59,020 nucleotides of DNA from Deltaproteobacteria bacterium (GTDB taxonomy: Bacteria; Desulfobacterota; Binatia; UBA9968; JAJDTQ01), in NCBI GenBank assembly GCA_028818755.1, contig JAPPNF010000085.1:1-59020 (forward strand). Reading direction: 5' to 3'. A program made the translations under genes and the position numbers. Under the pieces are notes generated by a model, which searched no databases, was not told the origin of the DNA, and saw nothing but the letters and a program-made list of their open reading frames with translations. This document shows positions 40,151 to 51,009 of this stretch, piece by piece. Each line of letters starts with the position of its first letter. The stretch's first letter is position 1.

Positions 40151-41566
40151 CTAGATGTCGTAGTAGAGGGCGAACTCGTAGGGGTGGGGCCTCAGCTTCA
40201 TGGGCTCCACTTCGGCGGACCGCTTGTAGTCCAGCCATGCCGTGATGACGTCCTTGGTGAAGACGTCGCCCTTGGTGAGGAAGGCGTTGTCCCGTTCCAG
40301 GGCGTCCAGCGACTCCTCCAGGCTGCCGGGCAGCGATTCCACCTTCGCCGCCTCCTCGGGCGCCAGGTCGTAGAGGTTCTTGTCGAGCGGCTTGGGCGGC
40401 TCGGTCTTGTTGGCGACCCCGTCGAGCCCGGCCATCAGCATGGCCGAGAAGGCGTAGTAGGGGTTGCAGCTCGGGTCGGGGCTGCGGAACTCGAGGCGCC
40501 GGGCCTTCTCGCTGGTGGAGTAGGTCGGGATGCGCACGGCCGCGCTCCGGTTGCGCTGGGAATACATGAGGTTGATGGGCGCCTCGTAGCCCGGCACCAG
40601 GCGGCGGTACGAGTTGGTGGTGGGGGCGATGAACGCGCACAGCGCCGCCGCGTGCTTCAGCAGCCCGCCGATGTAGTAGCGCGCGGTGTCGCTCAGCAAC
40701 GCGTAGTTCTTGGCGTTGTAGAACACGTTCTTCTTGTTCTTCCACAGGCTCTGATGGGTGTGCATGCCCGAGCCGTTGTCCTGGAAGATCGGCTTCGGCA
40801 TCATCGTGACGGTCTTGCCGTGGCGCATCCCCACGTTCTTGACGATGTACTTGTACTTCAGCACCTGGTCGGCCATGGCCGTCAGGGTGGTGAAGCGCAT
40901 GTCGATCTCCGACTGTCCGGCCGTTCCCACCTCGTGGTGATGGACCTCGCACACGATGCCGCAAGCCTCCAGCGTCTTCACCATCTCGGAACGGATGTCC
41001 TGCAGGCTGTCCATGGGGGGGACCGGGAAGTAGCCTTCCTTGTAGCGTGGCTTGTAGCCCAGGTTCGGCTTGTCGCCGTTGCCCGAGTTCCATGCCCCCT
41101 CGTCGGAGTCGATGTAGTAGAAACCATAGTTGTAGCTCTGGTCGAAGCGGACGTTGTCGAGGATGTAGAACTCGATCTCCGGGCCCCAGTAGCTCGTGTC
41201 CGCGAGGCCGGTGGACTTGAGGTACATCTCCGCCTTCAGCGCGACGTAACGCGGGTCCCTGGTATAGGGCTGGCCGGTCAGCGGATCCTTGATGTTGCAC
41301 ACGAGGTTCAACGTGGGCAGGGATGTGAAGGGGTCCATGAAGGCGGTGTCGGGATCCGGGAACAGCAGCATGTCCGACTCGTCGATGGTCTGGAAGCCGC
41401 GGATGCTCGAGCCGTCGAAGCCGATGCCGTTCTGGAACAGGCCGGTGTCGAACTCGTTGGTGGATATAGAGAAATGCTGCCACAGGCCGGGCAGGTCGGT
41501 AAACCGCAGGTCCACGATCTCCGCACCGTTCTTCTTGGCAAAGTCGATTACTTGTCTCGGTGTCAT
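40151..41566 (-). CDS. glnA: Glutamine synthetase type I (GlnA)
   Basis: A 471-residue ammonia-assimilating enzyme (glutamate + NH3 + ATP to glutamine). Signatures: GIGFDGSSIRGF, the metal/glutamate site WGPEIEFYILD, HHHEVGTAGQSEID, the ATP loop KPIFQDNGSGMHTHQS, and RRLEFRSPDPSCNPY. Tyr in DKNLYDLAPEE near residue 400 is the adenylylation site, so activity is probably controlled by GlnE-type modification. A correctly spaced sigma-54 promoter lies ~58 bases upstream, which predicts NtrC-dependent induction under nitrogen limitation. Confidence 0.97.
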   Translation of the reverse strand: MTPRQVIDFAKKNGAEIVDLRFTDLPGLWQHFSISTNEFDTGLFQNGIGFDGSSIRGFQTIDESDMLLFPDPDTAFMDPFTSLPTLNLVCNIKDPLTGQPYTRDPRYVALKAEMYLKSTGLADTSYWGPEIEFYILDNVRFDQSYNYGFYYIDSDEGAWNSGNGDKPNLGYKPRYKEGYFPVPPMDSLQDIRSEMVKTLEACGIVCEVHHHEVGTAGQSEIDMRFTTLTAMADQVLKYKYIVKNVGMRHGKTVTMMPKPIFQDNGSGMHTHQSLWKNKKNVFYNAKNYALLSDTARYYIGGLLKHAAALCAFIAPTTNSYRRLVPGYEAPINLMYSQRNRSAAVRIPTYSTSEKARRLEFRSPDPSCNPYYAFSAMLMAGLDGVANKTEPPKPLDKNLYDLAPEEAAKVESLPGSLEESLDALERDNAFLTKGDVFTKDVITAWLDYKRSAEVEPMKLRPHPYEFALYYDI

Positions 41567-41623
41567 GGCATTCTTCCTTTCGAGCCGTGAATTTCGGACA
41601 CGTTGATACAGTCGTGTAACAAG

Positions 41624-41638
41624 GCAAACTTTGTGCCA
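41624..41638 (-). promoter_or_regulatory. Sigma-54 (-24/-12) promoter of glnA
   Basis: Minus strand TGGCACAAAGTTTGC has the invariant GG and GC exactly 10 bp apart and an almost perfect match to TGGCAC-N5-TTGC. It lies 58-72 bases upstream of the glnA ATG. Confidence 0.85.
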
Positions 41639-41660
41639 GCCAACTCGGCCACGCCTCGAG

Positions 41661-41790
41661 CCCCTCTCCCTTTGGGAGAGGGTGGCCGAAGGCCGGGTGA
41701 GGGCGCTCCAACAGCCCTGTCCTTGGGTACTGAATGGGGTGCTTGCGCTCGGCGGACCCTCACCCCTGCCCTCTCCCGGAGGGAGAGGGG
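41661..41790. repeat. CCCTCTCCC-type palindromic element in the glnA upstream gap
   Basis: CCCCTCTCCCTTTGGGAGAG at the left and CCCTCTCCCGGAGGGAGAGG at the right form two small hairpins, with GGTGAGGG and CCCTCACCC between them making the whole an inverted repeat. The 350-bp gap between glnA and the ABC permease holds the glnA promoter and this element; nothing else is recognisable. Relatives lie at 49041-49075 and 50793-50930. Confidence 0.75.
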
Positions 41791-41917
41791 GACGTTTGGC
41801 CGCTTTGCGGCGACCTCATGTTTGCACAGATATTGTTCAGCCGATGCTCAATTATTGGGCATCGGTTGACATTCAGCCGTACCGCATGCCTGCGTTGGGG
41901 GGGTGCGTATCGTCGCT

Positions 41918-43651
41918 TCAGTGCACCTGATCCGCGGGTTGGGAGAACCGCCCGGACCCTGCAAAGCTCCGGCTGAGGGCGATGACCGGGGCGAGACCCG
42001 CGGCGACGATGATGAGGGCCGCGATCACGGCCTGGTCGAAGGCTTCGTAGGAGGCGTATTCGTAGACGTGGGTGGCCAGGGTGTTGAAGTTGAACGGGCG
42101 CAGCAGCAGCGTCATGGGCAACTCCTTCATGCCATCGACGAAGACCAGCATGGCGCCCGTCAGCAGGCTGCCCCGCAGCAGGGGGAAATGGATACGGGCC
42201 AGGACCCCGCCCGGGCGATGCCCGAGGGATCGGGCGGCGGCGTCCATGCTGGGGGTGATCTTGGTCAGGCCCGCTTCCAGTGACCCGAACGACAAAGCCA
42301 GGAACCGGACCGTGCAGGCGAACACCAGGGCGCACAGCGTGCCGCTCAGGATCAACCCGGTCGAGGTTTGGAATCGGGTCCTCATGAACCCGTCAACGGT
42401 GTTGTCCAGGGCCGCCGCGAATATGATGACCCCGACCGCCAGCACCACCCCCGGCACGGTGTAGCCGATGCTGGCGACCCGGGTGGCCCACTTGACCAGC
42501 GTGGTTCCGGACAGGCGGGCGCCATAGGCCAGAAAGAGCCCCGCGCACAGGCAGGCCAGCGCGGTAAGGGTGGCCACGGCAATGCTGTTGAAGGCCAGGG
42601 TCAGGGTGTCCACGCCGGTGGAAGAGCCGTAGCTGCCCGCCGCCGAGACGGCCATGAGCACGGCCGGCACCACGAATCCCAGGACCAACGGCGCGGCACA
42701 GGCGCAAAGCGCCAGCAGACCGCGGTAGCCCCGGAGCCTTGCCAGGGGGTGGCGCCGCGGCGCACTGTGGTTGAACTGATAGCGCCGCCGGCCGCGGGCA
42801 ATCCTCTCCAGGGTGGCCATCACCAGCACCAGCACCAGCACCATGGACGCAAGCTGCGCCGCGGCCGGCGGGTTGTTCATGCCGAACCACACCCGGTAGA
42901 CGCCGATGGTCAACGTCTGCACCGCGAAGTAGTCCACGGTGCCGAAATCGTTCAGCGTCTCCATCAGCGCCAGCAGCACGCCCACGGCAATGGCGGGTCG
43001 GGCCAGCGGCACGGCCACGCGCCAGAAGCATTCCCGGGTGCCGAGTCCGAGCCCGCGCGCCGCGTCCCACAGACTCTGTGACTGTTCGACGAAAGCGGCC
43101 CGGGCGAGCAGGTAGACGTAGGGATAGAGAACCAGCGACATGAAGGTCACGGCGCCGCCCAGGGAACGGACCTCGGGGAACCAATAGTCGCCCGGGCTCT
43201 GCCACCCGAACAGTTGGCGCAGCCCCGTTTGCACGGGACCGGCGAACTCGAGCACGTCGGTGTAGGTGTACGCCGCGATGTACGCGGGCATGGCCAGCGG
43301 CAGCAACAGCGCCCATTGCAGCACGGACCGACCGGGGAACTCGAACATGGTGACCAGCCAGGCCGTGGCGACGCCGATGATCAGGACTCCCGCGCCGACG
43401 CCGGCGATGAGCAGCAGCGTCTCTCTGATATAGGTGCCGAGAACGGTGGAGGCGAGGTGGGCCCAGGCATCGCCGCTGTTCTCCAGGGCGATTCCCAGCA
43501 CCGCAAGGAGCGGGCTGGTGAACAGCGCCGCCAGCGCCAGAGTACCGAGAGTCCAGCCGTCCACCCGGGGAAGCCACGAAAGGGCCGGGACTGCGGGGAT
43601 CGGCGACACCGCGGGCGCCGCGCTTGCCGGGCTCGTCTGCATGTCGTGCAT
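41918..43651 (-). CDS. Fe3+-type ABC transporter permease (FbpB/SfuB-like, fused double permease)
   Basis: A 577-residue inner-membrane permease with about twelve membrane segments in two homologous halves. Each half has an EAA loop that docks the ATPase: DAARGLGLGTRECFWRVAVP (~190) and DAAARSLGHRPGGVLARIHF (~465), plus LNDFGTVDYFAV and GMKELPMTLLLRPFNFNTLA after them. This is the FbpB/ThiP-like layout of ferric iron importers. The usual substrate-binding protein and ATPase genes are not adjacent, so it is an orphan here. ATG 43642 is a possible alternative start. Confidence 0.85.
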   Translation of the reverse strand: MHDMQTSPASAAPAVSPIPAVPALSWLPRVDGWTLGTLALAALFTSPLLAVLGIALENSGDAWAHLASTVLGTYIRETLLLIAGVGAGVLIIGVATAWLVTMFEFPGRSVLQWALLLPLAMPAYIAAYTYTDVLEFAGPVQTGLRQLFGWQSPGDYWFPEVRSLGGAVTFMSLVLYPYVYLLARAAFVEQSQSLWDAARGLGLGTRECFWRVAVPLARPAIAVGVLLALMETLNDFGTVDYFAVQTLTIGVYRVWFGMNNPPAAAQLASMVLVLVLVMATLERIARGRRRYQFNHSAPRRHPLARLRGYRGLLALCACAAPLVLGFVVPAVLMAVSAAGSYGSSTGVDTLTLAFNSIAVATLTALACLCAGLFLAYGARLSGTTLVKWATRVASIGYTVPGVVLAVGVIIFAAALDNTVDGFMRTRFQTSTGLILSGTLCALVFACTVRFLALSFGSLEAGLTKITPSMDAAARSLGHRPGGVLARIHFPLLRGSLLTGAMLVFVDGMKELPMTLLLRPFNFNTLATHVYEYASYEAFDQAVIAALIIVAAGLAPVIALSRSFAGSGRFSQPADQVH

Positions 43652-43788
43652 CTGCTGGTGGTTCCGGCGCGTGGCGCGCCACGCCCGGTACCGGCGGCGG
43701 ATTCGAGACCCGCCGCTACGTCAGATGCACGACCCTAGCACAGGAAATCCCGTTGCTCAAATCGTAAATCTTCGACTGTGGGAACTTT

Positions 43789-45798
43789 TCAGGAACCGCT
43801 TGCCGAACGCGCCCGCTTTGCTTCTCTGGCGACCCTTGGAGGGGTCCTCTGGGGGCCTTCCGCGGCCGTGTCGGCTTCTCCGGGGACGGCCTTCGCGGCC
43901 TCGGCGGGGTGCCGGTCCAGGTAGGTGCCGCCGGTGAGCACCCGGGTCATGACCCGCTCCAGACGGGCGGAAGGCGAGTCCGGCTGCACCGCGCGGGGGA
44001 CGGCGTGGATCTCTCCCCGAACATGGTGCTGCACGAGATCGCCGAAACCCCACCGTGCCAGCATGTCGGCGCAGGTGTCGGGCTCGCGCGCGTCGAGGAT
44101 CTCCATGCCGCCGTTGCCGTCGGTTTCGACCGTGACCTCCGCGGGCCGTCCGAAGAGATTGTGGTCGCTGCTGAGGGCTTCCTGGTAGGCGCCCAGGAAC
44201 AGGATCGCCAGGGTGTAGGAGTCATCCCAGGGCGGGGCGTGGAGCTCGAAGGTGGAGCGGGGCTCCTGGGGGTGCGAGAACTTGTTGATCACACCGTCCG
44301 AGTCGCACGTCAGGTCGGCGAGGATGGCCTTGACGGCGGGTTTTTCCTTGAGCCTGCAGGTGGGCATGATGGGGAAGAGCATGTCCAGTATCCAACTGTC
44401 CGGCAACGATCTGAAGATCGAAAAATTGAAGGCGTGCAGCCGCGCGGCGATGCGTTCCAGGGCTGCCTTGTCCTCGCCGTCGAAGCGTCCGTGGCGCGAG
44501 AAGCGGCTTGCCAGTTCCACGATTCGGGTGAACGCCGATTCCGCCTGGGCCCTCTGCTTCAGGGAAAGGAACCCCAGGGAGAAGGCCGAGAGCATCTCGT
44601 CCTTCTTCTGGTAGGCGTCGTGCAGGTACTCGCGCCAGTTCTTGCTGTTGATCTCCACCACCATGTCGTCGAGCTCGTTGACGGCGTCCACGTTGGATGC
44701 CCGGGCCCGGGCGCGGCCGGGTTTGGGCGTCAGCCTGGGTTGCTCGAGGGGGTCCACGAGCAAGGCCACATGGTGGGTCACCAGGAAGCGCCCGGCCTCG
44801 GTAATGATGCGCGGCTCCGCGATGCGCGCTCGGTCCAGTACTTCCTTGGTGGTGTAGATGATGTCGTTGGCGTATTCCTGAACATTGTAGTTCACGCTGG
44901 AATCGGCGGAGCTGTTGCTGCCGTCGTAGTCGACGCCCAGGCCGCCGCCCACGTCCAGCGTGTCCAGGGGAACCCCCAGCTCCTTGAGCTCGACGTAGAA
45001 TCGAAGCGCTTCCTGAAGCGCCTGCTTGAAGTTGCGGATGTTGGTGATCTGCGAGCCCAGGTGGAAGTGGAGCAGGCGCAGGCGGTCGAGCAGCCTGCAT
45101 TCCTTCAGCAGGCGGGTGGCGTCCAGCAGGTCGGATGCGGTGAGGCCGAACTTGGAAAGGTCCCCGGACGACTCCTCCCAGCGGCCCATGCCGCTGGCGT
45201 TGAGCTTCACCCGCGCGCCCAGCGCGGGGCACGACAACCCCTTGGCGCGAAGCTCGCTGACAAGCTCGTATTCTCGCGGCCGTTCCACCACCACGACGAC
45301 GTTGTAGCCCGCCTCGCTCGCCGCCGCCGCCAGCTCGATGTAAGCGGTGTCCTTGTAGCCGTTGCAGATAATGGGGCCGCCGCTGTCGCCGAGCATCGAC
45401 AGGGCGATGCACAGTTCCGCCTTGGTGCCCACCTCCAGGCCGGCGCCGTAGGGGCGGCCGGCCTCGCAGATGCGCTCCACCGTCGCCTTGCGGCTGTTGA
45501 CCTTGAGCGGGTACACGGAGGTGTAGGAGCCGCGGTAGTTGAAGGTCCTCGTGGCCGTCCTGAACGCCCGCTGGAGGGTTTCCATCTGCCGGTCGATGAG
45601 CTGCGGAAAGCGCACCAGCACCGGTGGATGCACCCCTTGCCGCCGCAACCGGTTTACGAGACCGTCCAGATCGACCTTGTCCCGAGTGGCCGGATTCGTG
45701 ACGATCTCCAGATGTCCGGCGGCGTTGACGTCGACGAACCCCTCGCCCCAGGAGCGCCACGCAAACGGCTCACCAGCGCCCAATGGCAGCTTCTTCAT
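43789..45798 (-). CDS. speA: Biosynthetic arginine decarboxylase
   Basis: A 669-residue PLP enzyme converting arginine to agmatine for polyamine synthesis. VYPLKVNSRKATVERI holds the PLP Lys (~101), HFHLGSQITNIRNFKQAL and DVGGGLGVDYDGSNSS are fold-III landmarks, and CDSDGVINKF (~500) carries the catalytic Cys contributed by the partner subunit. Length matches SpeA (about 650). The C-terminus has an extra basic/acidic tail of ~40 residues. The adjacent ppk1 is on the same strand, 119 bp upstream; no agmatinase or agmatine deiminase is in the window. Confidence 0.95.
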   Translation of the reverse strand: MKKLPLGAGEPFAWRSWGEGFVDVNAAGHLEIVTNPATRDKVDLDGLVNRLRRQGVHPPVLVRFPQLIDRQMETLQRAFRTATRTFNYRGSYTSVYPLKVNSRKATVERICEAGRPYGAGLEVGTKAELCIALSMLGDSGGPIICNGYKDTAYIELAAAASEAGYNVVVVVERPREYELVSELRAKGLSCPALGARVKLNASGMGRWEESSGDLSKFGLTASDLLDATRLLKECRLLDRLRLLHFHLGSQITNIRNFKQALQEALRFYVELKELGVPLDTLDVGGGLGVDYDGSNSSADSSVNYNVQEYANDIIYTTKEVLDRARIAEPRIITEAGRFLVTHHVALLVDPLEQPRLTPKPGRARARASNVDAVNELDDMVVEINSKNWREYLHDAYQKKDEMLSAFSLGFLSLKQRAQAESAFTRIVELASRFSRHGRFDGEDKAALERIAARLHAFNFSIFRSLPDSWILDMLFPIMPTCRLKEKPAVKAILADLTCDSDGVINKFSHPQEPRSTFELHAPPWDDSYTLAILFLGAYQEALSSDHNLFGRPAEVTVETDGNGGMEILDAREPDTCADMLARWGFGDLVQHHVRGEIHAVPRAVQPDSPSARLERVMTRVLTGGTYLDRHPAEAAKAVPGEADTAAEGPQRTPPRVAREAKRARSASGS

Positions 45799-45917
45799 CT
45801 TCCTGGCCTTGCCTCCCTTTCCGGTCGCGCCGGAGCGCTCGTTCGTATCGAATCCGCCGTTCGACGCCGGCTAAAGCTTATCACAAATCTGCTGCTGTTT
45901 GTGGGACCGGCGGCGGC

Positions 45918-48032
45918 CTATCGTGCCAGCCGCAGCGGCACGCCGGCCTCCGGCCTGGGCGTGTGCAGTTCGTTCAGGTAGGCGTGGATGGCTTCCTGGG
46001 CGCGTATTCGTTTGCCGCCCGCAACCGGCCTGTAGCGGTTCTTGAGGTCCTTGTCCAGCATTCTCGCCTTGACGTTGTCGTTCCACACGATGTCCAGCAC
46101 GTCGCGGAGCTGTTTCTTCAGGGACGGGTCGTAGATGGGACAGGCCACTTCCACGCGGTGGTCCACGTTGCGTTCCATCCAGTCGCCGGAAGCGATGAAC
46201 AGCTTCTCGGAGCCGCCGTTGGCGAACGCCATGACCCTGGAGTGCTCGAGGAAGCGGTCGAGAATGGCGGTGGCTTCGATGTCTTCGCTGACGTCCTTCA
46301 CGCCCGGGACCAGCGAGAACATTCCGCGCACCATGAGCCGCACCTCGACGCCGGCCTGGCTGGCCTCGTAGAGCTTTCGGATCAGGCCGCTGTCCTCGAG
46401 GTTGTTGACCTTGAGGATGATATGGGCGGGACGGCCCCTGCGGGCGTTCTTGATCTCGGTGTCGATGAGCTTCGTGAGCCTGCGCCGGGTGTCGTAGGGC
46501 GAAACCAGCAAATGCTTGAAGCTGGTCCGGCGGTAGTTGTTCTCGAGAAAGCCGAAGACACGGCTCACCTCGGAGGTGATGCGCTCGTCGGCGGTGAACA
46601 GGCTGTCGTCCGTGTAGATCCGCGCCGTGGTCTCGTTGAAGTTGCCGGTGCCGACGTTGGCATAGAGCACGGTCTTCCGATGCGACACGCGGGTGATGAG
46701 GATCAGCTTGGCATGCACCTTGAGTCCCGGCACGCCGTTGATGACGCGGACGCCTTCCTCCTGGAGCCGTTCCGACCAATAGACGTTGTCGGCCTCGTCG
46801 AAGCGGGCCTGCAGTTCCATGACCACGGTGACCCGCTTGCCGTTGCGGCTGGCGTTGATCAGGGCATTGACGATCTTCGAGTTGCGGGCCACCCGGTACA
46901 GCGTCATCTTGATGGAGCGGACCTTGGGGTCGATGGCCGCTTGGCGCAGGAACTCGATGAGGTAGTCGAAGGTCTGGTACGGGTAGTGCAGCAGGATGTC
47001 CCGGCGCCGGATCGCCTTGAAGAAGGTGGCCGCGGCGTCGATGTCCGGGTGCGACAGCGGCTCCAGCGGCGCCGCCGACAGCTTCTTCGGCCCGATGCGC
47101 GGGAAGCCCATGAAATCCTTGAAGTTGTGGTAGCGTCCGCCCGGGATGAACGGGCCGGACTCGGTGTCGAGGCCCATCTTGCCCTGGAGCAGCTTGAGCA
47201 GCCGCCGGGGGATCTGGTTGTCGTAGATGAAACGGACTGGCGCCCCGGACCTTCGCTGCTTGAGTCCCTTGGAGATCTTCTCGATGTAGCTCTCGTAGAG
47301 GTCGTCGTCGAGGTCGAGCTGCGCGTCGCGCGTGAGCTTGATGGTGAAGGCCTCGAACTGGTCGAAGGGGAAGATGGAGAAGATGTCCTTCAGGCAGTAG
47401 CGGATGACGTCGTCCAGCAGGATCACGTACTCCCGGTCGCCGACCTTGGGCAGGATGACGAAGCGCGACAGCACGTCGGTGGGGATCTCGATCAACGCGT
47501 ATTCCGAGCGCCGGGACTTGCTGCTGTAGAGGCTGATGGCCAGATAGATGGCCTGGTCCTTCAACTGCGGGAACTCGGTGAGGTGGTTGATCATCAAGGG
47601 GATCAGGGTGGGCCGTAGCTTCTGCTGGTAGAACTCCTTGATGTAGGCTTCCTGAGCGGGGTTGAGCTCGTTTTCCTTGATGATCGTAATGCCGTGCTCG
47701 TCCAGCTCCTGGAGGATGCTCCGATAGGTGCTTTCGAACTGCGCCTGCTGCTTCAGCACGACGGCGTGGATCTCCTTCAGCACCGCGGAAGGATCCTCGC
47801 GCATGAGACGCCGCGCGCCTGCGCCGAACTGCTCGAGACGCCGGAGGAGGGCCACCCGGACGCGAAAGAACTCGTCGAGATTGGACGAGAAGATGCCGAG
47901 GAAGCTCAGGCGTTCCAGCAGCGGCACCGAGGCGTCCGACGCCTCCTGGAGGACGCGCCCGTTGAACGCCAGCCAGCTGAGCTCCTTGTTGCGCAGCGGC
48001 AGCGCCGGCTTCTTTTTCGTGCGGGTCGGCAT
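45918..48032 (-). CDS. ppk1: Polyphosphate kinase 1
   Basis: About 704 residues. PPK1 polymerises the ATP gamma-phosphate into polyphosphate, reversibly. Start taken at ATG 48032 (MPTRTKKK); TTG 48077 is weaker. LRNKELSWLAFNGRVLQEA begins the N domain. In the catalytic C1/C2 domains, GLKVHAKLILI keeps the autophosphorylated His (E. coli His435), and DRFLEHSRV the second catalytic His. The position of E. coli His454 (YAHxxTGN) is Asn here (YANVGTGNFNE). The C-terminus NRYRPVAGGKRIRAQEAIHAYL is standard. It pairs metabolically with ppgK and the CHAD protein at 26-29 kb. Confidence 0.93.
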   Translation of the reverse strand: MPTRTKKKPALPLRNKELSWLAFNGRVLQEASDASVPLLERLSFLGIFSSNLDEFFRVRVALLRRLEQFGAGARRLMREDPSAVLKEIHAVVLKQQAQFESTYRSILQELDEHGITIIKENELNPAQEAYIKEFYQQKLRPTLIPLMINHLTEFPQLKDQAIYLAISLYSSKSRRSEYALIEIPTDVLSRFVILPKVGDREYVILLDDVIRYCLKDIFSIFPFDQFEAFTIKLTRDAQLDLDDDLYESYIEKISKGLKQRRSGAPVRFIYDNQIPRRLLKLLQGKMGLDTESGPFIPGGRYHNFKDFMGFPRIGPKKLSAAPLEPLSHPDIDAAATFFKAIRRRDILLHYPYQTFDYLIEFLRQAAIDPKVRSIKMTLYRVARNSKIVNALINASRNGKRVTVVMELQARFDEADNVYWSERLQEEGVRVINGVPGLKVHAKLILITRVSHRKTVLYANVGTGNFNETTARIYTDDSLFTADERITSEVSRVFGFLENNYRRTSFKHLLVSPYDTRRRLTKLIDTEIKNARRGRPAHIILKVNNLEDSGLIRKLYEASQAGVEVRLMVRGMFSLVPGVKDVSEDIEATAILDRFLEHSRVMAFANGGSEKLFIASGDWMERNVDHRVEVACPIYDPSLKKQLRDVLDIVWNDNVKARMLDKDLKNRYRPVAGGKRIRAQEAIHAYLNELHTPRPEAGVPLRLAR

Positions 48033-48153
48033 GGCGACAGGAACCGAGTAACTACTACAAATCCCCACACGCTTCAATCCGAAATCGGCTCGCGCGGCGG
48101 AGCTTCCCGGACGGCCCGCGCCGGACGCCGGGCGGAACCGCGGGCGGCGGACG

Positions 48154-49029
48154 TCAGGCCGCGGCTTCGGCGTGGTAGTGGAGATCGTAGTAGGCGGCCA
48201 GGTCCGTGCCCTTGCCCGGGGGCATGCCGAACGAAACCCGGAGATCCAACGGCACCTGCAGGCCGGTCAGGTTGAGATCGGTGGCCGGCGGCAGCGCGGC
48301 GAGCTCTTTTGCCGCGCGTTCGTCGTCGATTCCCTGTGCTTCCCGCAGAAGCCCCAGGGCGTCGGCTCGGTTGGCGGGATCGTTGCCCCAACCGGCAGCC
48401 TCCGTGAGGCACTTGAGGAAGGCGACGAGCTCGTCCCTGTGGGCGCCCGCCCAGCGGGTGGTGACGGCGAACACTCCGCCCGGGTAGTCGGGCAGCACTT
48501 CGCGGTAGTCCGCCATGCGTTTGAGGCCGGCCGCTTCGGCCTGCTTGTCCCAGGGAGGGTTGAGGATGCCGGCAAAGGTCTTGCCGCTCTTCATCGACTC
48601 GAAACGCGGTCCGGTGGCGCCGACCCCGTCGAGCCGGTAGTCGCCACGGTCGAGGTCCAGCCCGTGGGCCAGCAGGATTCTCCTCAGCACCAGGGCGTAG
48701 GCCGTGTCCACCGCGTCCACCGCCAGCGTCCGCCCGCGCAGGTCGTCCCAGTCGCCGATCTCGGGGCGAACGTACACCGGCAGGGACATCCGTTGGGACG
48801 CCTGTGCGACGGCGTGGATGTCGGCGCCTTCGCGCCCCGACCAGGCGAGCACGTTGTCGAAGGCGGTGGATGCGACGTCGTAGGTTCCGGCGCTCAGGCC
48901 GCGCATCTGCTCCGTGGAGCTGCGCGTGATGGTGGTCTCCACCTCCAGGCCGCGGGAGGCGAAGAGTCCCCGCCCACGCGCGATGACGACGGCAGGGTTC
49001 TCTCCGAAGGTGATGAAACGTACGAGCAT
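48154..49029 (-). CDS. NMT1/SsuA-type periplasmic-binding-fold protein without evident signal peptide
   Basis: A 291-residue protein with the type II periplasmic-binding fold of nitrate/sulfonate/thiamine-precursor binders: VIARGRGLFASRGLEVETTITRSSTEQMRGLSAG as a pattern at the N-terminus, TAFDNVLAW, LRGRTLAVDAVDTAYALVLRRIL, and WAGAHRDELVAFLKCL. The start MLVRFITFGENPAV enters the first beta strand directly, so there is no export signal. It may therefore work in the cytoplasm as a ligand-binding or enzymatic protein of the THI5/NMT1 class, or the true start is missed. No permease or ATPase lies beside it. Confidence 0.75.
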   Translation of the reverse strand: MLVRFITFGENPAVVIARGRGLFASRGLEVETTITRSSTEQMRGLSAGTYDVASTAFDNVLAWSGREGADIHAVAQASQRMSLPVYVRPEIGDWDDLRGRTLAVDAVDTAYALVLRRILLAHGLDLDRGDYRLDGVGATGPRFESMKSGKTFAGILNPPWDKQAEAAGLKRMADYREVLPDYPGGVFAVTTRWAGAHRDELVAFLKCLTEAAGWGNDPANRADALGLLREAQGIDDERAAKELAALPPATDLNLTGLQVPLDLRVSFGMPPGKGTDLAAYYDLHYHAEAAA

Positions 49030-49040
49030 GCAGCATCTGT

Positions 49041-49075
49041 CCCCCTCTCCCGCTGGGAGAGGGTTGGGGTGAGGG
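49041..49075. repeat. Half copy of the CCCTCTCCC-type element
   Basis: CCCCCTCTCCCGCTGGGAGA followed by GGGTTGGGGTGAGGG, overlapping the gap between the binding-protein gene start and the glnK stop codon. Confidence 0.65.
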
Positions 49076-49078
49076 TTC

Positions 49079-50678
<1,600 letters not shown>

Positions 50679-50751
50679 CGCCTTGTCCCCCGTCGAGAGT
50701 GATTTCCGTCCCGTCAGCGCCGTGCGCCGGGAAGGATGGAAGACGAATAGA

Positions 50752-50766
50752 GCAAATAGGGTGCCA
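50752..50766 (-). promoter_or_regulatory. Sigma-54 (-24/-12) promoter of amtB-glnK
   Basis: Minus strand TGGCACCCTATTTGC, followed by T, matches TGGCAC-N5-TTGCT perfectly, with GG and GC 10 bp apart. It is 74-88 bases upstream of the amtB start codon and supports the TTG start at 50678. Confidence 0.88.
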
Positions 50767-50792
50767 GCGTCGGCCGCGTACCCGCCCTCCGA

Positions 50793-50930
50793 CCCCCTCT
50801 CCCTTTGGGAGAGGGCCGGGGTGAGGGTGCACGGCGCAAGCAGGTTGGTGTCACCGCAAGGAGTCGGAGGGGCGGGGTTGCGGGCAGCCCTCACCCGGCC
50901 TTCGGCCACCCTCTCCCAGAGGGAGAGGGG
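50793..50930. repeat. CCCTCTCCC-type palindromic element in the amtB/pckG gap
   Basis: CCCCCTCTCCCTTTGGGAGA at the left, CCCTCTCCCAGAGGGAGAGG at the right, GGGGTGAGGG and CCCTCACCC inside, as in the copy at 41661-41790. The 331-bp gap between amtB and the pckG stop holds the amtB promoter and this element only. Confidence 0.75.
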
Positions 50931-51009
50931 TTGGATTTGGGACGGGTCGCTGGCTGGATCTGCCCAACAAACAGGCAGGTGCGTAACGAGTAGGCAGGCG
51001 GGGCCGCGG

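Noticed and set aside
46640-46670. Apparent loss of the catalytic His in PPK1 (YANVGTGN)
   Set aside because: The Asn is at the E. coli His454 position. The autophosphorylated His435 equivalent in GLKVHAK and the later His in FLEHSRV are present, so the enzyme is probably active.
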